Shown piece by piece: positions 9,822-24,800 of a DNA stretch of 64,000 nucleotides. Both the position numbers and the translations under genes were made by a program. The stretch is from Phoronis australis. Lineage: Eukaryota > Phoronida > Phoronidae. Location: contig NMRA01000021.1 in NCBI GenBank assembly GCA_002633005.1, forward strand, positions 1,053,612-1,117,611, read 5' to 3'. The number at the start of each line of letters is the position of its first letter. Position 1 is the stretch's first letter. The notes under the pieces were generated by a model that made no database searches, was not told the DNA's origin, and saw nothing but the letters and a program-made list of their open reading frames with translations.

Positions 9822-12800
9822 CTGCAGCCAAACCATAGTTGTTATTGTATAATCATGACAACCACATTTACAAGTGTCTGTTAATTACACAGTGACGCAT
9901 TTACAGAAATGTAACTTTGTAGCATATTTACGTGTATACACTATAGTGTAATGACTGTACAAAGCCATGTTTACACTCAAACTAGCATGTATTATAGTGA
10001 TATATTCACATGGTAGTGCATAATTGTTACACAACGGTATATTTACAAACTCGTGTGTAATGATTACACAAAGGCACATTCACAGACTGGAGCATAGACT
10101 GTCGCATAATCACAGGGTGGAATGTAATAATTACAGACCAGTGACATTTGTACACACTGGTTTGTACTAAACATAGTGACATGTTTACAGGTGCGTAATA
10201 AATAAAGTTACAAATTTACAGGGGTGCAATAATTACACAGTCACACATTTACAGGTGCACACAGATTTCCATAACTGAAATGGACTAAATTATGGTGATA
10301 TTTGGGAAATAATATAGATATGAAAACGCATATTTGGCACAGAACTGAAACAAGACATTCCAAATATCTCATGCATATCGACTACTTGAGTTTAGGCTCG
10401 TAAACACTTTTTATTTTTTGCAGAGAGACACAAGAATATATTTTATAATCATAGCATAAACCATACATCAAGCATATTTGTGCTTCTTATTTTACAATAT
10501 TTATAATACTTCAATAAAAAACAAACAGTTCCATAGACTTGTGTACTCCCTAAAACACTAATAGACTGAGCAAACACAGCACTGAAAAGAAAATTTCTTG
10601 AAACAAAAATCTTGAGCAGATTGTAGGACACTTGCTAACTACGACACTTACCAAAAGTCCACTGTCCTAATTGTGCGAGGGAAATCAACAGAAGGCTAAC
10701 AACAAAATACCTATAATGATGTCTAGCATATTTGCATTGCACAATTCAGAGTAGGACAGGTGACGGATAAACTCCAAAAAATAATTATTGTCTATTCTTG
10801 TCCTCCCAACTATCATGACTGTGCAAGCATTATGTGATAACTGACATCAAATCTGAGACCCGTTCCAAGGAAACTGACTAAGCTAAGACAAATTAATTTT
10901 AAGACAAAACTTAAACTTGTCAAAAGTCCGTTTCACGAAAATGATCTCAAGTTTTTGACAAAAATTTTGTCTTAAATTTGACAAAACTTACCACATGAGG
11001 AATTTCAAATGTGGAGGTTGAGAAAATCTTAAGACTTAAGTAAAAAATGACCTGGTTTAGTGGAACGGGCTCCTGGACGACATTTTTTCACATCAAATTA
11101 ATTTCAGTTTCAGTTAAATTTTTGTTCTCATCCAAAATGGTACAATTTTTTAATGAAAATTAAATTTTGTGAACTTAAGAATGATACATGTTCAGGAAGC
11201 GGAACTGATTCCACAGCAGGACCTCTAAATTCCACTGTGATACTCTTCAGCTGTGAACCAATCGACCCCAAATCCACAATACAAACACCTGAACCTGGAT
11301 GGCCCCCTTGACTCGAGATTGATTGTCACGAATGGAACATTATTGGCAGCTATTTGGAATTAACGGGCATGGCTCTGGAAATTCGTGGTACAGGTTTGAT
11401 GTCTGCTGGTCCAGGACTGGTGGTTTAAAAGATCACAGATGAAATGCTCAGCCAAAGGATTCTTTGTTTCATGACCATCTTACAATAAAAAACACGAATT
11501 ACAAATACTTAAGCTGAATACACCAGTTCTTAATATCAGTGATTCTTGTGCATTCAATAACCGCCACTAGGTGTCTCTACTTACCCTCCTGCACGTTGCA
11601 CCCCATAATGAACTGCATGACTGGTGAGCTCATTTTGCCAACACCGCCACGACTGTATCCGAACACACGCAGGTTCCAGATGTTGTAGGGGTCATGGGGG
11701 ATACCCATGATCTCAATGGACGTCCTGCGACCGGCATCAATATCCCGAGCCTTGTGTATCGTCTCCCCTTGTTTCCAAATTCTCACCTACAATTATTTTT
11801 TTTCCAATTTTGAAGCTTGGACTTTTGCCAGAGTCCATTTTAATACGTGCAAGGTTGCAACTGACTGCTGAATACATTTGACTTATTTACAATAGCTGGG
11901 AACAGGTAATGAATCCATTTTTCTAATGTATAATCAATCATTTGCAGTATATAATTAGGAAAAATCAAAAGCATCCCACATGCAAACTACCAACTAGGTT
12001 AAGGTTTGTAGCACCATAGAAAAATGTCCAAATTTGGCCAACTTCAGAACATCAATCTCGGTTATGGGAGACACAATTCATACCACTCTTTTAGACACTG
12101 CGCTTTATGCAGTGGTCTCTAAAACCATTCTAGTTAAAATATACTTTTACTAGTGAGTTAAACTTGATAGTTTTGTAGATATTCAGTCGCCTTGAGGGAG
12201 TGTTCTGGGTCAGTTTTACCCATTATTTTTGGAGTGTTTTTCACCATCACACGGTTTTCTGCAACTCACCCCTATCACTAAAACACGCCCCTATCACTAC
12301 ACCACGCCCCTATCACTAAACCACGCCCCTATCCTTAAACCACTGCCCGTGAGATGACACACTCTGCTCAACATACCTTGTAACCCTGTAGAGGTTCCTC
12401 ATTTTGACCCGTGGTCACTCCACGCCATTTCAATTTGATTGTGCTAGTGTCCACTCTCATTAGAGTCAACTCCTCGGGCATGTTTATGGGTGCTGTAATA
12501 GAGGGCCACACGTGAGTAAAGATACAAGACCACTACAGACCTCAGGTGTGTTAGTGAAAGCTATAATAGAGGAAGAAAACAGGTGAACATACGAAAGAAA
12601 TGACAACAGATCTCAGGTGTGTTAATGAGAGCTGTAATAGAGAGCCATACTTGGTACAAAACCAATTATTAATATGACTTTCAAAGTATCTATTAAGCAA
12701 TACTCTATACTTAATTTTTGACAGCTTGGTTATTGGGCTAGAATAATGATTTCAGCCCAAGGTGCTAATAAAAGAAACTGTTCACAGTTAGCATGTTTCC

Positions 12801-15800
12801 TAAGCCAAACTCCGAGTCTGTAAAGTAATGTTTATGCGATCTCGGTAACACATCATAATTTAAAAAACCTCTGTTCATATTTGTAAAGCACTTCTACGCT
12901 ATTTTCATACACACTGTAACTATGTGATCACGAATGATTTTATCACCACATAGTTTCATGGGTTTACAACTCATATTATTTTAAAGGATGAAATTTGGTC
13001 ATGGGCAATGAAAGCTGTCATATACATTAAGTGACTCTGCAACAAACAAGCACCAGAGAAACAACATACCTGACTTCAGAGTCCTCTGAAGGTAGCTCTC
13101 CGACTTATCCCCATTGCCCGCACCATTGATTACGTTCACGGTGACACGATAGTAAGTGTCGGGCAGCAAGCCAATGATGATGCCCTCACTAGCCTGACCC
13201 CATATAGTTGCTCTCTCAGCCCGATCCTCTAGCTCTTTAAGTGTCCAATAAGAAATCTGAAACATGAAATGGTTCCACTGATTTAGCAGTTAAAACAAAG
13301 CATACTATGTAAATAATCAGTGTTTGGTGGAGAGTTTAAATGTTCATTAGTGAGCACATTCAGGTGGAAATTGTACGCTGATTCCTGATCTCTGTGACTG
13401 CTCGGTCAAATTAGTTAGAAACACAACATATAGCCACGATGTGAATGTGAAGTAGGTTGAAAATGGCCAAATGTTTTTAAGAACGAGTTTTGTGTCGAAA
13501 GTAATCCACCGTAAATCACTCAGCTGTGTCCAGAAAGTATCATGACGTGCTGTAAGGAAACGCCACTGCACAATGGGGGCTATGTGAGCCTTCATTATGC
13601 AGTGGTGTTAGGGAACACCACTGCATAATGAAGGCTCACACTGCACAATGAGGGATATGTGAGCCCTCAAGGTACGCCTTTAGTGCAAAGGTCAAGTATA
13701 ACTTTTTTGTTTTCACAGTCATTAAGAAGTTGTCATTTAATACAACTGCACTTTGTTTGGCATAGATGATGTTCAAATAGCATTGTCATTTAGTACCTAA
13801 TACATTAACATATAGGAGCATGCAAATACCTCTTTGAGTACATGTGACTAATGGCTGGGAGAAATTTTAATTGAAGTAAATCAAAATAACCTGGATAGGC
13901 AGTCAATCGAAAGTTCAGAAGATTGTATTGAAATCAATTAAACCTTTGACTTCAAGTTATGTGTGTGTGCTATTAGCGTGGTTAAGCCAAAAGCCGAATT
14001 AGTATCAATCCCAGCCAACTTTATGCAATGTGCCATACCAGGTACTGTTGCACCAAGTCATGGATATCCGTATACTATTACTTACAATCTCTAGTATAAG
14101 AGATAATAAAGTAGTAGTGTACGACACAACAAATCGGATAACCCCTCATTTTCTCTGGTATGAGGCGATAAAGTATTAGTGTACTACACACTGTACCAGA
14201 TAACGACTCGTTTTCTCTGATATGAGGCAATAAAGAAGTAGTGCACAACACACTGTACCAGGGTCCGGTCTCCAATCTTTTTACTCGAAATGGAACTCGA
14301 AATTAAGTTTGGGATATTCTACTCTACTTTTGGGCGAAATCAAGATAAGTGTCTGTTATTCTATGCTCGAGTACACAATAACTTGTGTAGATAATTTATT
14401 GCCCTTAGTTCACAGTTTGTAAACCCAATATTAAACCAATAAGTTCGAGTTTGAACTCGAAATTTCGAGTTGTAACACGAGTTTGTAGCACGAATATAAG
14501 GGTCTTCAAGGGCAAACTTACACTAGAAACTCCTATGCATAAACTATAATGTATTCGAGCACAGTCTGATAACCAATTATCTTAAGTTCGCACAAAAGGA
14601 GCAGAGAAATTGCCAAAAATAGTTTAGAGTTCGTTTCGAGTACAAAGATTAGAGACCGGGCCCAGATAACCCCTCATATTCTCTAGTATAAGAGGTAATA
14701 TAGTAGAAGCGTACAACACAACGTACCAGATAACCCCTCAATTTTCCCTTCATCGCTTCTCTTGTGTCAGGTATGGGGTTCCAAAAGACTCGGAGAGCAG
14801 TAGAGTTGTAGGGTTCTGCTTTCACACCATCTGGGATGGCCGTTGGCACTGAGGAATAATTATAGAATGATACAATGTATTACAATAAATTCAAGCAAAC
14901 TTAAGAAATATAATGTAGTGTACAACAGGCTCAGTCTTTATAATTCGCGCTTAGTAATTAATAGTATGGCATTATGATATTCTGGATGCAGTCAAGTTTT
15001 ATTAATATGCCAAAACCAAAAACAACTATAATAATTAGGAAAGATAAGATTTACATAGTGCTGCAGTAAGCACTCAGAAAGGCATTACCAGGATATGGAG
15101 CCGGTGAATCCTTCACAACTTCCCGAGAGCACACAATAGGTGCAACCGTTGTCAGAACACACCGGTTAATCCAAACATATAATTAATTTGAAAAAAATTG
15201 ACAGAATATTGCCCCATGGTTACATGAATCATAACGGAATCCAAGGCCATCAAAATTTTTGGAAATGTGATGAGACTGTGCATTTCTGTTGCTGTTTGTG
15301 GATCCAAAACACGTCAAAATAGAGGCAGATAAGTCGTCACTACACACTTGAATAAAACCATAGACACCATACTTGTACGGGTTACCACCCATGTTCAATA
15401 ATACCAATGCATGAGTTATAAGGAGGAAGTTACATCTTTGTGAATGTCATTCTCACATGAAATATTCGTGGCATTCGGACCCTCTTCATTCACTTGTCTA
15501 TGCCCGATTTGATGATTAGAAGCATTTTCATCTTAACCTGGACAGGTTTGAGACATATTTTGTGTGACGGATAAATTAGGTGGGCTAAGAGGAAGTGCCC
15601 TTCAAGTGAACTTCAGTCAAACAAATAAAATCATTAATCACCAAAAATGGTAATAACTCACTTTCTTCTGACGACTTGACAGTAACCACTGCCGACAGGG
15701 GACCATTGCCAACTATGTTTTTCGCTCTCACAGCAATTTCATAATCGGAGTAAAACTTGAGCGCCCCCACAGTCTTCACGTATCGTCCCCGCTTCAGATT

Positions 15801-18800
15801 CTCTGGCAATTTCACTGTTGCCTAAAGAAAAAAAGACATTTGAATACAAGCTCCATCGGATGCAAGAGTAACAAAACCCTTCACTGATCTCTCACAATAC
15901 AGACCACGATGACCTCTGACCTTTGACCTCTGGGATTAGGACCACGCGCTTCTCAGTGAAGCTACATTTGTGTAATAAATTAGATACACGCATTTTTTTT
16001 TTGTAGCAAAATGCATCGATTTTGATATAGGGGCCTAAATTAGCACACATTTATGGTGTTACAATAGCTTTCAAATATTTTTTAAACAAGGTTATTCTGG
16101 CAGACCAATTTGAAATCTGTAGCTCGTATTGATGATCAATAAGAAAACAACACTGAAGACCAATCAGAAATGTCTTTACTTACAGAGGACCAATCGGAAT
16201 CCGTTTGACCAGGTAACCTCCAATATACAATGTACTGGACATCTCTGCCATGGTATTCAGCTCTAGTTAGTGCCTAAAATCAACACAACAACCATTACAA
16301 GTACCAACAAAAACAACGCATATTGGGCACAAACGGAACAACATATTCATCAAGACCATATTTTCGACTTTCCTGCATCTAGTTCCTAAACTAAGCTCAC
16401 TTTGTCTGGAGAAAATAATCATTGTCTGGTTCCAACAGGTTTCCCCGTGTTGGGTCAAGTCTGTATAGTTCGGGTTCTCATAGAAATAAGTAAACCTGAA
16501 TAACTTTCGTAAAGCGGTGGACTGATTTTGACATGTCCAGTCACATGAGTTATGCTCAGTTTGCTGCAAGTTTTCAGCTAAACATTGATTAATATTTCCA
16601 CACCAAAAACACGCGGTTAATAATAGGCAGAAACTAAGTATGTTAATATAGTGAGCAGACTAGACTTATCGGGGGTCTGACTATTCTTCACAATTGCTGA
16701 ATAAAGGTTTAACCAAGTAATTATTAGCATGTCAGTTTCGAAATAATAATCTCATGAACTAGCTAAATGTGTGTATACTGTCAGACATGTTGGATGTTTG
16801 CGCAAGTGAGATTTAATTAATTTTCAGGTGGAGCATAACACCAAATATCTGCCTTAAGTCTGAAGACCGGTTTTTGAAATCTACGATTCAGTTGTGCAAA
16901 CAGAGTTGTCCAAGTGGGTTTATTGACCAGTCGAGGTTTATCCACCCTATTAGGCAGTTTGTCAAGTTCAAAGGACAACAATTAGATAACAATCTGGTGG
17001 TTGAACCAAAATCATCAAACTGCAAGACTGAATATACCAAATGAAAAGAGTGAAGATTTGGTGAGAGTAGGATGACCTAAATTGCATCTTAAGAGAGAAA
17101 CAGCTTGCATTCAAGACCATGTAGGCCTTGATTCACAGGGACTATTGTCAGTACGTCATATTCACAGCTGAACAGTAGAGGCACGTCGACAAGAGCATGG
17201 AAAGTGTAAATAGTGAATATGCTGTTAGTCAGAACAGTGCAGTCTAAGACAATTTGTTTCTCACAGCAGAACAAATGGCGAGATTCACTGAAATAACTTT
17301 ACACCGGAGGAGACATAGATGCGCCCAGTTTTAATTAAAGATGAAGACAACTTTTGCCAAGCCCGGATTAGCAACTTCTGACTTACATCCCATTGCATAA
17401 CAAGATCTCCCACTTTGCCTGATCCTCCAGTGACATTCCTTGGAGCGACTCTTGGAGCTGTCTCGCCAGTGGTGCACTTGGCTGAAAATGAACACCTGGT
17501 GTCAATGAGGAGAACTAATTACCATGATCACTTGCTTACCCAGGAGGCATTTTGAAAGTCACTTGGGACCAAGAAACAGAATGGGAACTGTGAATTGTCT
17601 CCAACATTTCAGCCTCGCCATCCAATCACTGTCAGTGGAAACTATTTTTCTGCCTGAGTGAACACCGAGTACATACTTGCGAAATACTTCACCTGGCAGA
17701 TGATCTCATCAGACTCATTCTATAGAATGCTCTAAGTAAGTATGAAAGGGTCTATGGAGTCATAAGGTCAAGTAATTCCATGTAAACCATTTTCCAAGAA
17801 ATTCATTTGCCAAAAGTTACTTTGCAAAACAGTCTGACTAAAAGTACAGTAAGGTCAAGAGTTCAAAATGTACAATTATTTTCCCCGAGAAACCAATTTG
17901 CTTAAAAATTCATTTGCAAATAAAAGGTACTTCTAAAACAGTGACTTAAATTATGTGCCTGGAAACTTCTTAAAAATAAACAACAGTATTCAGCCACACT
18001 CTGACAAACTTGGATGAACATCTTGCCAGAATTATTGGATAATTAATATTTGTCACAACAATATAACATTTTATTCAAAGTTTAGTCAGACTACTGTGAA
18101 GTTATAGTTCCTCGCCATTGACTGTTAGACAAGTTGCCTAGAGCAACTTCTGTCGAGATTTTGTCAAAAAATTTTCAGAACGAAAATGTGTTCTAGTCCA
18201 AAAGAAATGGACACGAAGTTGCAAATTTGTGCGGCAAAACTTTAAATTTAGACACTGTCCAGAACTACCACAGTGCAATATGTGATATGGACATTATTAT
18301 AGAGCAAATGATGAAAGAGTACAAGGCAAAAGTAACCAGACAAAATTCTGGTTTCCTGTCATGATGATCAATTCTTTTAACAGCTAAAATTATCGAGCGT
18401 AATTCCTCTTCATTCTCGGTCACGAGGAAAGATGATGAATTCTGCTTCCTCCCAGTTGTCATGAACGGGAATCCTTTGTTATTTTGTCTGAAAACTTTTG
18501 CCTTGTACTGTAAGTAAGTCGTAGAAGAGCAGACAGGCCTTTCATTGAAACTGACACAAGAATTTATTCCAGTCAGTACCTCTGAGACAGATAACACATC
18601 CCTTCTGCTGTAAGAAATTAACTAATTCGTCATGACCTTGAACCACTCAACAAATCTTGATTACAGATAGCAGACGTCAACAACTCACGTGAACTTTGGC
18701 TGGGTGGTCCAACACCGTACTTGTTTGCAGCGCGCACTCTGAACGTGTACGTACTATAGGCATTCAAACCTCCCACTGTTGCCCGCTTTTGGTTGTTGTC

Positions 18801-21800
18801 TAGATTGCCAGGTATCTCAGCATCTCTCGCGAGAAGGTCTAAATGAGGCACAAATCAATCATTATTTGAGACATAGTGCTTGAATGATGCACAATAAGTT
18901 GAAGAGAGAAAAGCCGATTTGAATATTCAATGATTCAACATTCCAACCTCACCGGCCAATCGCTCCATTGGCTGCCATTTTGTTAATAAGCACCCAAACA
19001 TACATGTATAAAACTTGCCTTTGATTTGCAGCATTTCGCTGATAGCTTTATCTAACATTGTCATGCACAAGGTGTGTTCATTTTTAACTCATTCCTCCCT
19101 GATCCTGCCTTATGGCGTGACTGTTTGTTTACACTCAGGGCCTGATACCGTCTGGAGGCATTATCTAAACAATGTATCTCACAGGCAGATCACGTCCTCA
19201 GGAGGGTCAGAAGGCAGCAATTTATTGGTTTATCTAAGGGTATTCCCAGTTTTCTATCCAATGAGGATTGAGACACCAGACTCTGTATTAACTTATTGTT
19301 TGTGAAGTTAATGCCTATTGGCTGTTATTTCTGGACTTTAGAACCATTTCTTCACAAGCTAATTATCAATTCAAGGAAAAACCAGGGAGCTTGTTAACTT
19401 TGTAGTGCTTGTTGAAACTTTTGAAAGATAGAGAAATATAGTATGGTTGTTTGATTTGAAGACTAGATTGGAGAGCTAATTGCTTTGAATTTGAGTCTAA
19501 TTGGTATTACATAACACTGCTGTCACCACTTAATCATCTGCTAGGGTGCCCCTGTTTATTTTGTTGCAACTGACCAGATTACAGAAACAAAATGTCCAGT
19601 TACTGGGAACATTCTACTCTGTCACTGGCACTGTGTTCACTTGAAATACTGCCTTGGTATTGCCTTGATATCATCTCTGCTGCTCTCACAGTTCTTGAAG
19701 TTTTTATCAGGGAGGATAGTGTGGATACTGATGACACTGGTCACATTTAGATATAGACTTCAGTGATTATGGATATGATAGTGTGGATACTGATGGCACC
19801 GAGTGGTCAGATTTAGATACAGATTTCAGTGATGAGGAACGCTTTCCTGATATGTTTTCTGGAAATTTAAATGGATTATTTGTAAACAAACGTCTTTGTT
19901 TCTGGAAACAAAAAGTGAAACTGCACGTTCAACCCTTTATCAGTATTGAACTTGGATAAATTTTATATCAACACGGACCTCAATTACTCAAGATGTATTG
20001 TTGAACATTTGGTAAGTTCATGTTTATTAATGACTTAGTAACGAGGTTTTAATTAAGTGCAATGCTTGTGACCTAGTTCTGAGTGAAATACCCTCCGACT
20101 TCAAGGGGGTAGCCAGGCCACTAAGCAATTTATATCATATGGCGCTCAGGGTCAAATGAGTTAACCTTACCAGAGTTGACCTCCCACTTTCCGACTATTT
20201 CGATGCGGGCCTCGACCCTGAAGCCGGTGGTGGGTGCTTGGTACATCGTCTCGCCCTCGTTCCAGGTCAAAGAGGCACTACTGGCACTGATCACATTACA
20301 GTCGACGCCAGCGGGGGGTCCAGGGGGACCTGCAAAGCATAAATGATAACGTCGTGCTAGATACAAAATTAAAGAGGCGTGTCTCTTAAAGCATCAGGGG
20401 ATATAATTCTTTTTGCCGTATTTGTCTCATGCAACAAGCAACACGGATAAAATGTAGTTCACTGAGTCCATCAACGGAAGACTCGCCTCCACTAAATCGA
20501 TTTATTTAATTTCGAAATTCAGTTTGACCTAGATGGCGCTGCAAGGGGTTTTGAGCTAGTCATACAAAATTACATATCCCAAAATGCATGCATGAGATCA
20601 CTAGTGAGTATCATCATAATAGACTTTGTGAAAGTCTAAACAAAGCACCCACAATCCTGTGAGCCCCTACTCAAACCATTACGGCGACATCCCTTTGCTC
20701 CCAACTTGTTCGATTCTATAGCCCAACAACAAGTTGGGAAGTTTACCCCCCGTAGCCAATATCTTACACGACTGATTAACTCCATTCTGGCATTTATGGT
20801 TGGAGGGCCTGCGCTCTTTTGTTCGATAATTGCTCTAATCTCCGATCAGATCGTATCTAGCCTGACTGGGCTGGGCTGATAAAATGAAAGTTAAGTTATA
20901 ACAGATATGAGCTTAAACCAATAGCATTTCTGAATTCCTCGTCAAGTGCTGATCATGTTCCGCTTTTGAATCACCAAAATCACCCAACTACAACAGAATT
21001 TATAAAGACAATCTATTCTGTCCAAACGGATTAGCAATGCGCTGGGATTGACTGTGTTAATAAGTGTTCGGTAATAGCGTGCAACCACCATACATTTCCA
21101 TTGAAGCCTGGGAGATAATTGGCCAGCTTGTTATCATACGGGACAAAAGACTGAGCTGGGCAGTTAACAAAAGAACCAGATGTTATCGCACGTTCAGCAC
21201 CCCTCATGTCTGGAAAGTTGCTGAAGGACAGAACGCTGTAATGCCTTAGCCAATATTCCAGAAGAACTTGTCAAACACGATGTGCCTGCCTGTGACAATC
21301 AATGACTACATTCGCCACATGCAGCAAATGTTTAATTGACTGTTGTACACAGAGCTGGTGACATATACATCTATCAACAGGTGTATGAAAACATAGCACT
21401 GACATACGCACCCAATAGTATAAGCTCCGCCTCTCTGGACGTCTCATCTGCTACAGTGCGGGCAATACACCTGTATTTGCCTGCCATGTCGTAGCCGATG
21501 TAACGGAAGTACAAAACGCCAGCATTATTACCACTTCCCTGAAAAATGGAGGCGCGAAACAACTTCAGCAAAAATGACAGCTTAGTGAAGAATTTTAATA
21601 TTTTGAATTAACAAATTTGCTTTAAAACATACAATTCATTGCTTTAGTTCAACAAAGATTCAGAAATAAAATGAGTTCACAAACTATTATCATCCATTTC
21701 TACCATTGTTGTCATAGTAACAATTTGCAAATGCTGGTAGTCATGTTGTTCAGGGAGGACCTCTACTGGAATCCGTTTCAATTCAGCCTAAATCTCGATA

Positions 21801-24800
21801 AAACTTTGATAGGTGTTGCTCTATCCGCAAGAAAATCGCGACAGAGTTTTGTCCATAAAATTAAGAGCTATATGCATTTCACTGCTATGTAATTCTGGCA
21901 CTTAGTAGTTAAGTGTTCTAATACACCAACACTATTGAAACAGCTACAGAGGATAATTCTTAGGCTAGATGGTGCGTGACGGGAATCAGTCACCTGATAA
22001 AACTTGTGACCGTTGCGGCGGAAATCAATCAAGTTGCCATTCAGCTCCCAGATGTAGACCTCATCGAGACGGGGATTGTAATTGGCTACGCAAGTGAAGT
22101 TGCGTTTTGTCTTGGACACATCTTCACCAATAGTCGCATAAATTGTTATCGGTGGTTCCGACAGTGATGTCTTGGCTGAAAGGATATTAGGTATTTTGTT
22201 TTAGCCTTTTTGTTCGCACAGCAAGTATTTTGATGAACAATTTAACTAGGTCCACCTGCAAAGCCAGTATAACCTTGTATTGCACACCTGTGGGCTTTTG
22301 ACTATTTTGAGAAACAAACTCGTGTCATTCACACATCACTCAAGTAGAGAGTGCCAGTACATATCCTGGGTTCACACCAAATTATTTTGGGACACAACAA
22401 ATTTCACGGTTACCCTTCACTTTGTGTAAGTCAGTTTGCCACAATTCTACTGGTTTTAGCCCAGAGGAGGTATTTAATGCAAGTTCAAAATGTGCACGAC
22501 CCTAACTTATTTCAGCTTATCTTGAAATTAAAGATATTTGAAATTGTAGAATTGTGTACTTCACAAAAAGATCAAAATATCACTTAAAGAAATATTTTTC
22601 ATTTCTTTTTTGAGACGATTTGCCCAGCCATCATTTTAGCGGTCGTAGCATTGTGACTATTTTTTAATCAGACTCTCCATTAAACTTCTTTCCATCAACT
22701 AATCCCCAACCACTATCTCTCTCAGCATTGAGACAGTGACATCTATACTCACAGAATATCATTAGTTTAGTTGTATTCTGAGCCTGCCCCAGTCTGTTCT
22801 TCACCACACAAGTGTATTCCCCCCTATCCGCAGTCCTCTGTAGGTTAGAAATGTACAGACTGCCATCCAGCAAAAGCCGCACCCTGGCCGAAATGGAGTT
22901 ACTGACGGAGATGGCCTGACCATTCTTGCGCCACGTTCGCTGCCCCTTAGGTGCTGCCTCAGGTTGGCAAGGCAAGGTGACGTTGCCACCTTCCGTTCCT
23001 AGCAACTCACGAATCATTGGCTTCTTGTTAAAGTTGGGCTTAAATTCTACAAGAGAAGAATCACAAACAATTGTATGCCCAGATATAATACTTTCTAGTG
23101 CTTCCTGAGATTAACTCTCCATAAATTTGATTTTTCCTAATAATAAACATTGAAAAAAACAACCGTACTCACAGGCACTAAGATGAATTGGTACCACGGC
23201 CAAATTCACCATGCTCATAGCTGTAACTACACATAAGCTTTTTTGCAAGAGATTAGCATTAAAATATTCTGTCAGCTACAAAACTAAGCGCAAAATTTTG
23301 ATTCAAACATTAAGGTTTGGCTTGGCAGTCAACACGGAAGTCTTGTTTTTAGACAGACCAGTACTCTTGATAGAAGGCCTTGGTAATTTATGCGGTAGTG
23401 TTTGTAGATAGTAGTTAGAATAAAGAAACAGAATCCACCCAAAAATCGACATTGGAAATTATTACTAGGTGAAAATCGTGTTTATAATTATCGTGTTTAA
23501 ATTTAGAGAAACACGTAAAGTCCTGCAAAGCCTTAAGATAATTATATAGTTTCTACAAGTTGAAAAATAGCATTTAAAATTGTCACCTTGAAAACAAGCG
23601 TAAAATTACATTTAATGTGTCTAATAGCAAAATGAATGTAAAAATACTTGACTTGCAACACAGCACAACTTGATTGTATTGAGAAGTCGCCTTCAAAGCA
23701 ACCTAGCTCACCTAGAACACGCAGCTCTGCCGATGTGTAGTTACTTCCGTGGAAATTAGTAGCTGCGCACTGATACATTCCATCGTCGTAGTCTGCTTCC
23801 ACCGTTTTGATGGAGAGAATATCCCGGGCGGCGCTCCATGAAATTCTGTTCAGCATATTCGCCGGTATCGTAGAGGCCGAGAACGACTGGCCATTCTTGT
23901 ACCACTGGTAGGTGACGTCTGGTTTACCCTCCGCGCGACACTTCCACTCCACGTCGGCACCAACATCCACAAACTTGTTCTCCAGAGGGAACGTGAAAAA
24001 CGGAATGGCTAAATGAAAAGGTAAAGGTGAAATTTTCCTGATGTAATGTTGCCTGTAAGATCACCATTATAAGAGTCCTCACTACATGATACAAGGTACA
24101 CTCCTCAAGAACTGAAAGAACTCCATTTGACTGTTTTAATAATTACCTTATGTACTTAGTTAAAACTCAAATAAAAAGGCAAGACCACCAAATGGAAAGC
24201 TGAAAAATCCAAGTAAAACCGCTGAGCAAATTTTAAAATAGGTGAGTGAAACTTCAGTACAAAAAAGGTGGACATTGACAAGTATACAATTTAATGAAAA
24301 GCATAAGCAGTGGTAGAATACAGGACAAATAACACCAATGCACATCGGTAAGGGGTCATAACTCCCTATGCCTATAAATGAAACTTCAGTGCCTGTGTCC
24401 AAATGTGCTGGACATGAAAACTTTTATACAAAAAATTAATACATTAGTTCGAATAAACACACATGAGCCTATGGTGTTAAGTGTACCTACATTAAACCCG
24501 GCACCATCACTTACCTTGAGGATTGACTGAAATGTCTTTAAAAACGGTCGCGCCAGATTGACGCTTCACAGTACACCTGTATTTCCCAGCGTCCCTCAGA
24601 CTGATGTCGGGAATGACGAGCACGCGATGAAAGTCCTCAGTGTAAGCTTTACGCGGGAATGCATTGCCATCAACCCTCGTCCAGGTGTACTCCAGGATGC
24701 CCCTGTGTTACAAGTTACGTTCAGGTGAAATCAAGGTGATTAAATACGCTTAGAATTAACTTACCGTACAGTGCAGCAGGGTTTCTTCACATTCAAATGA

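Noticed and set aside
18265-18597. 110-codon minus-strand open frame inside a contactin intron
   Set aside because: Exons 17 and 18 join in phase without it and its sequence has no known domain; it may be a worn transposon fragment but I could not support that.
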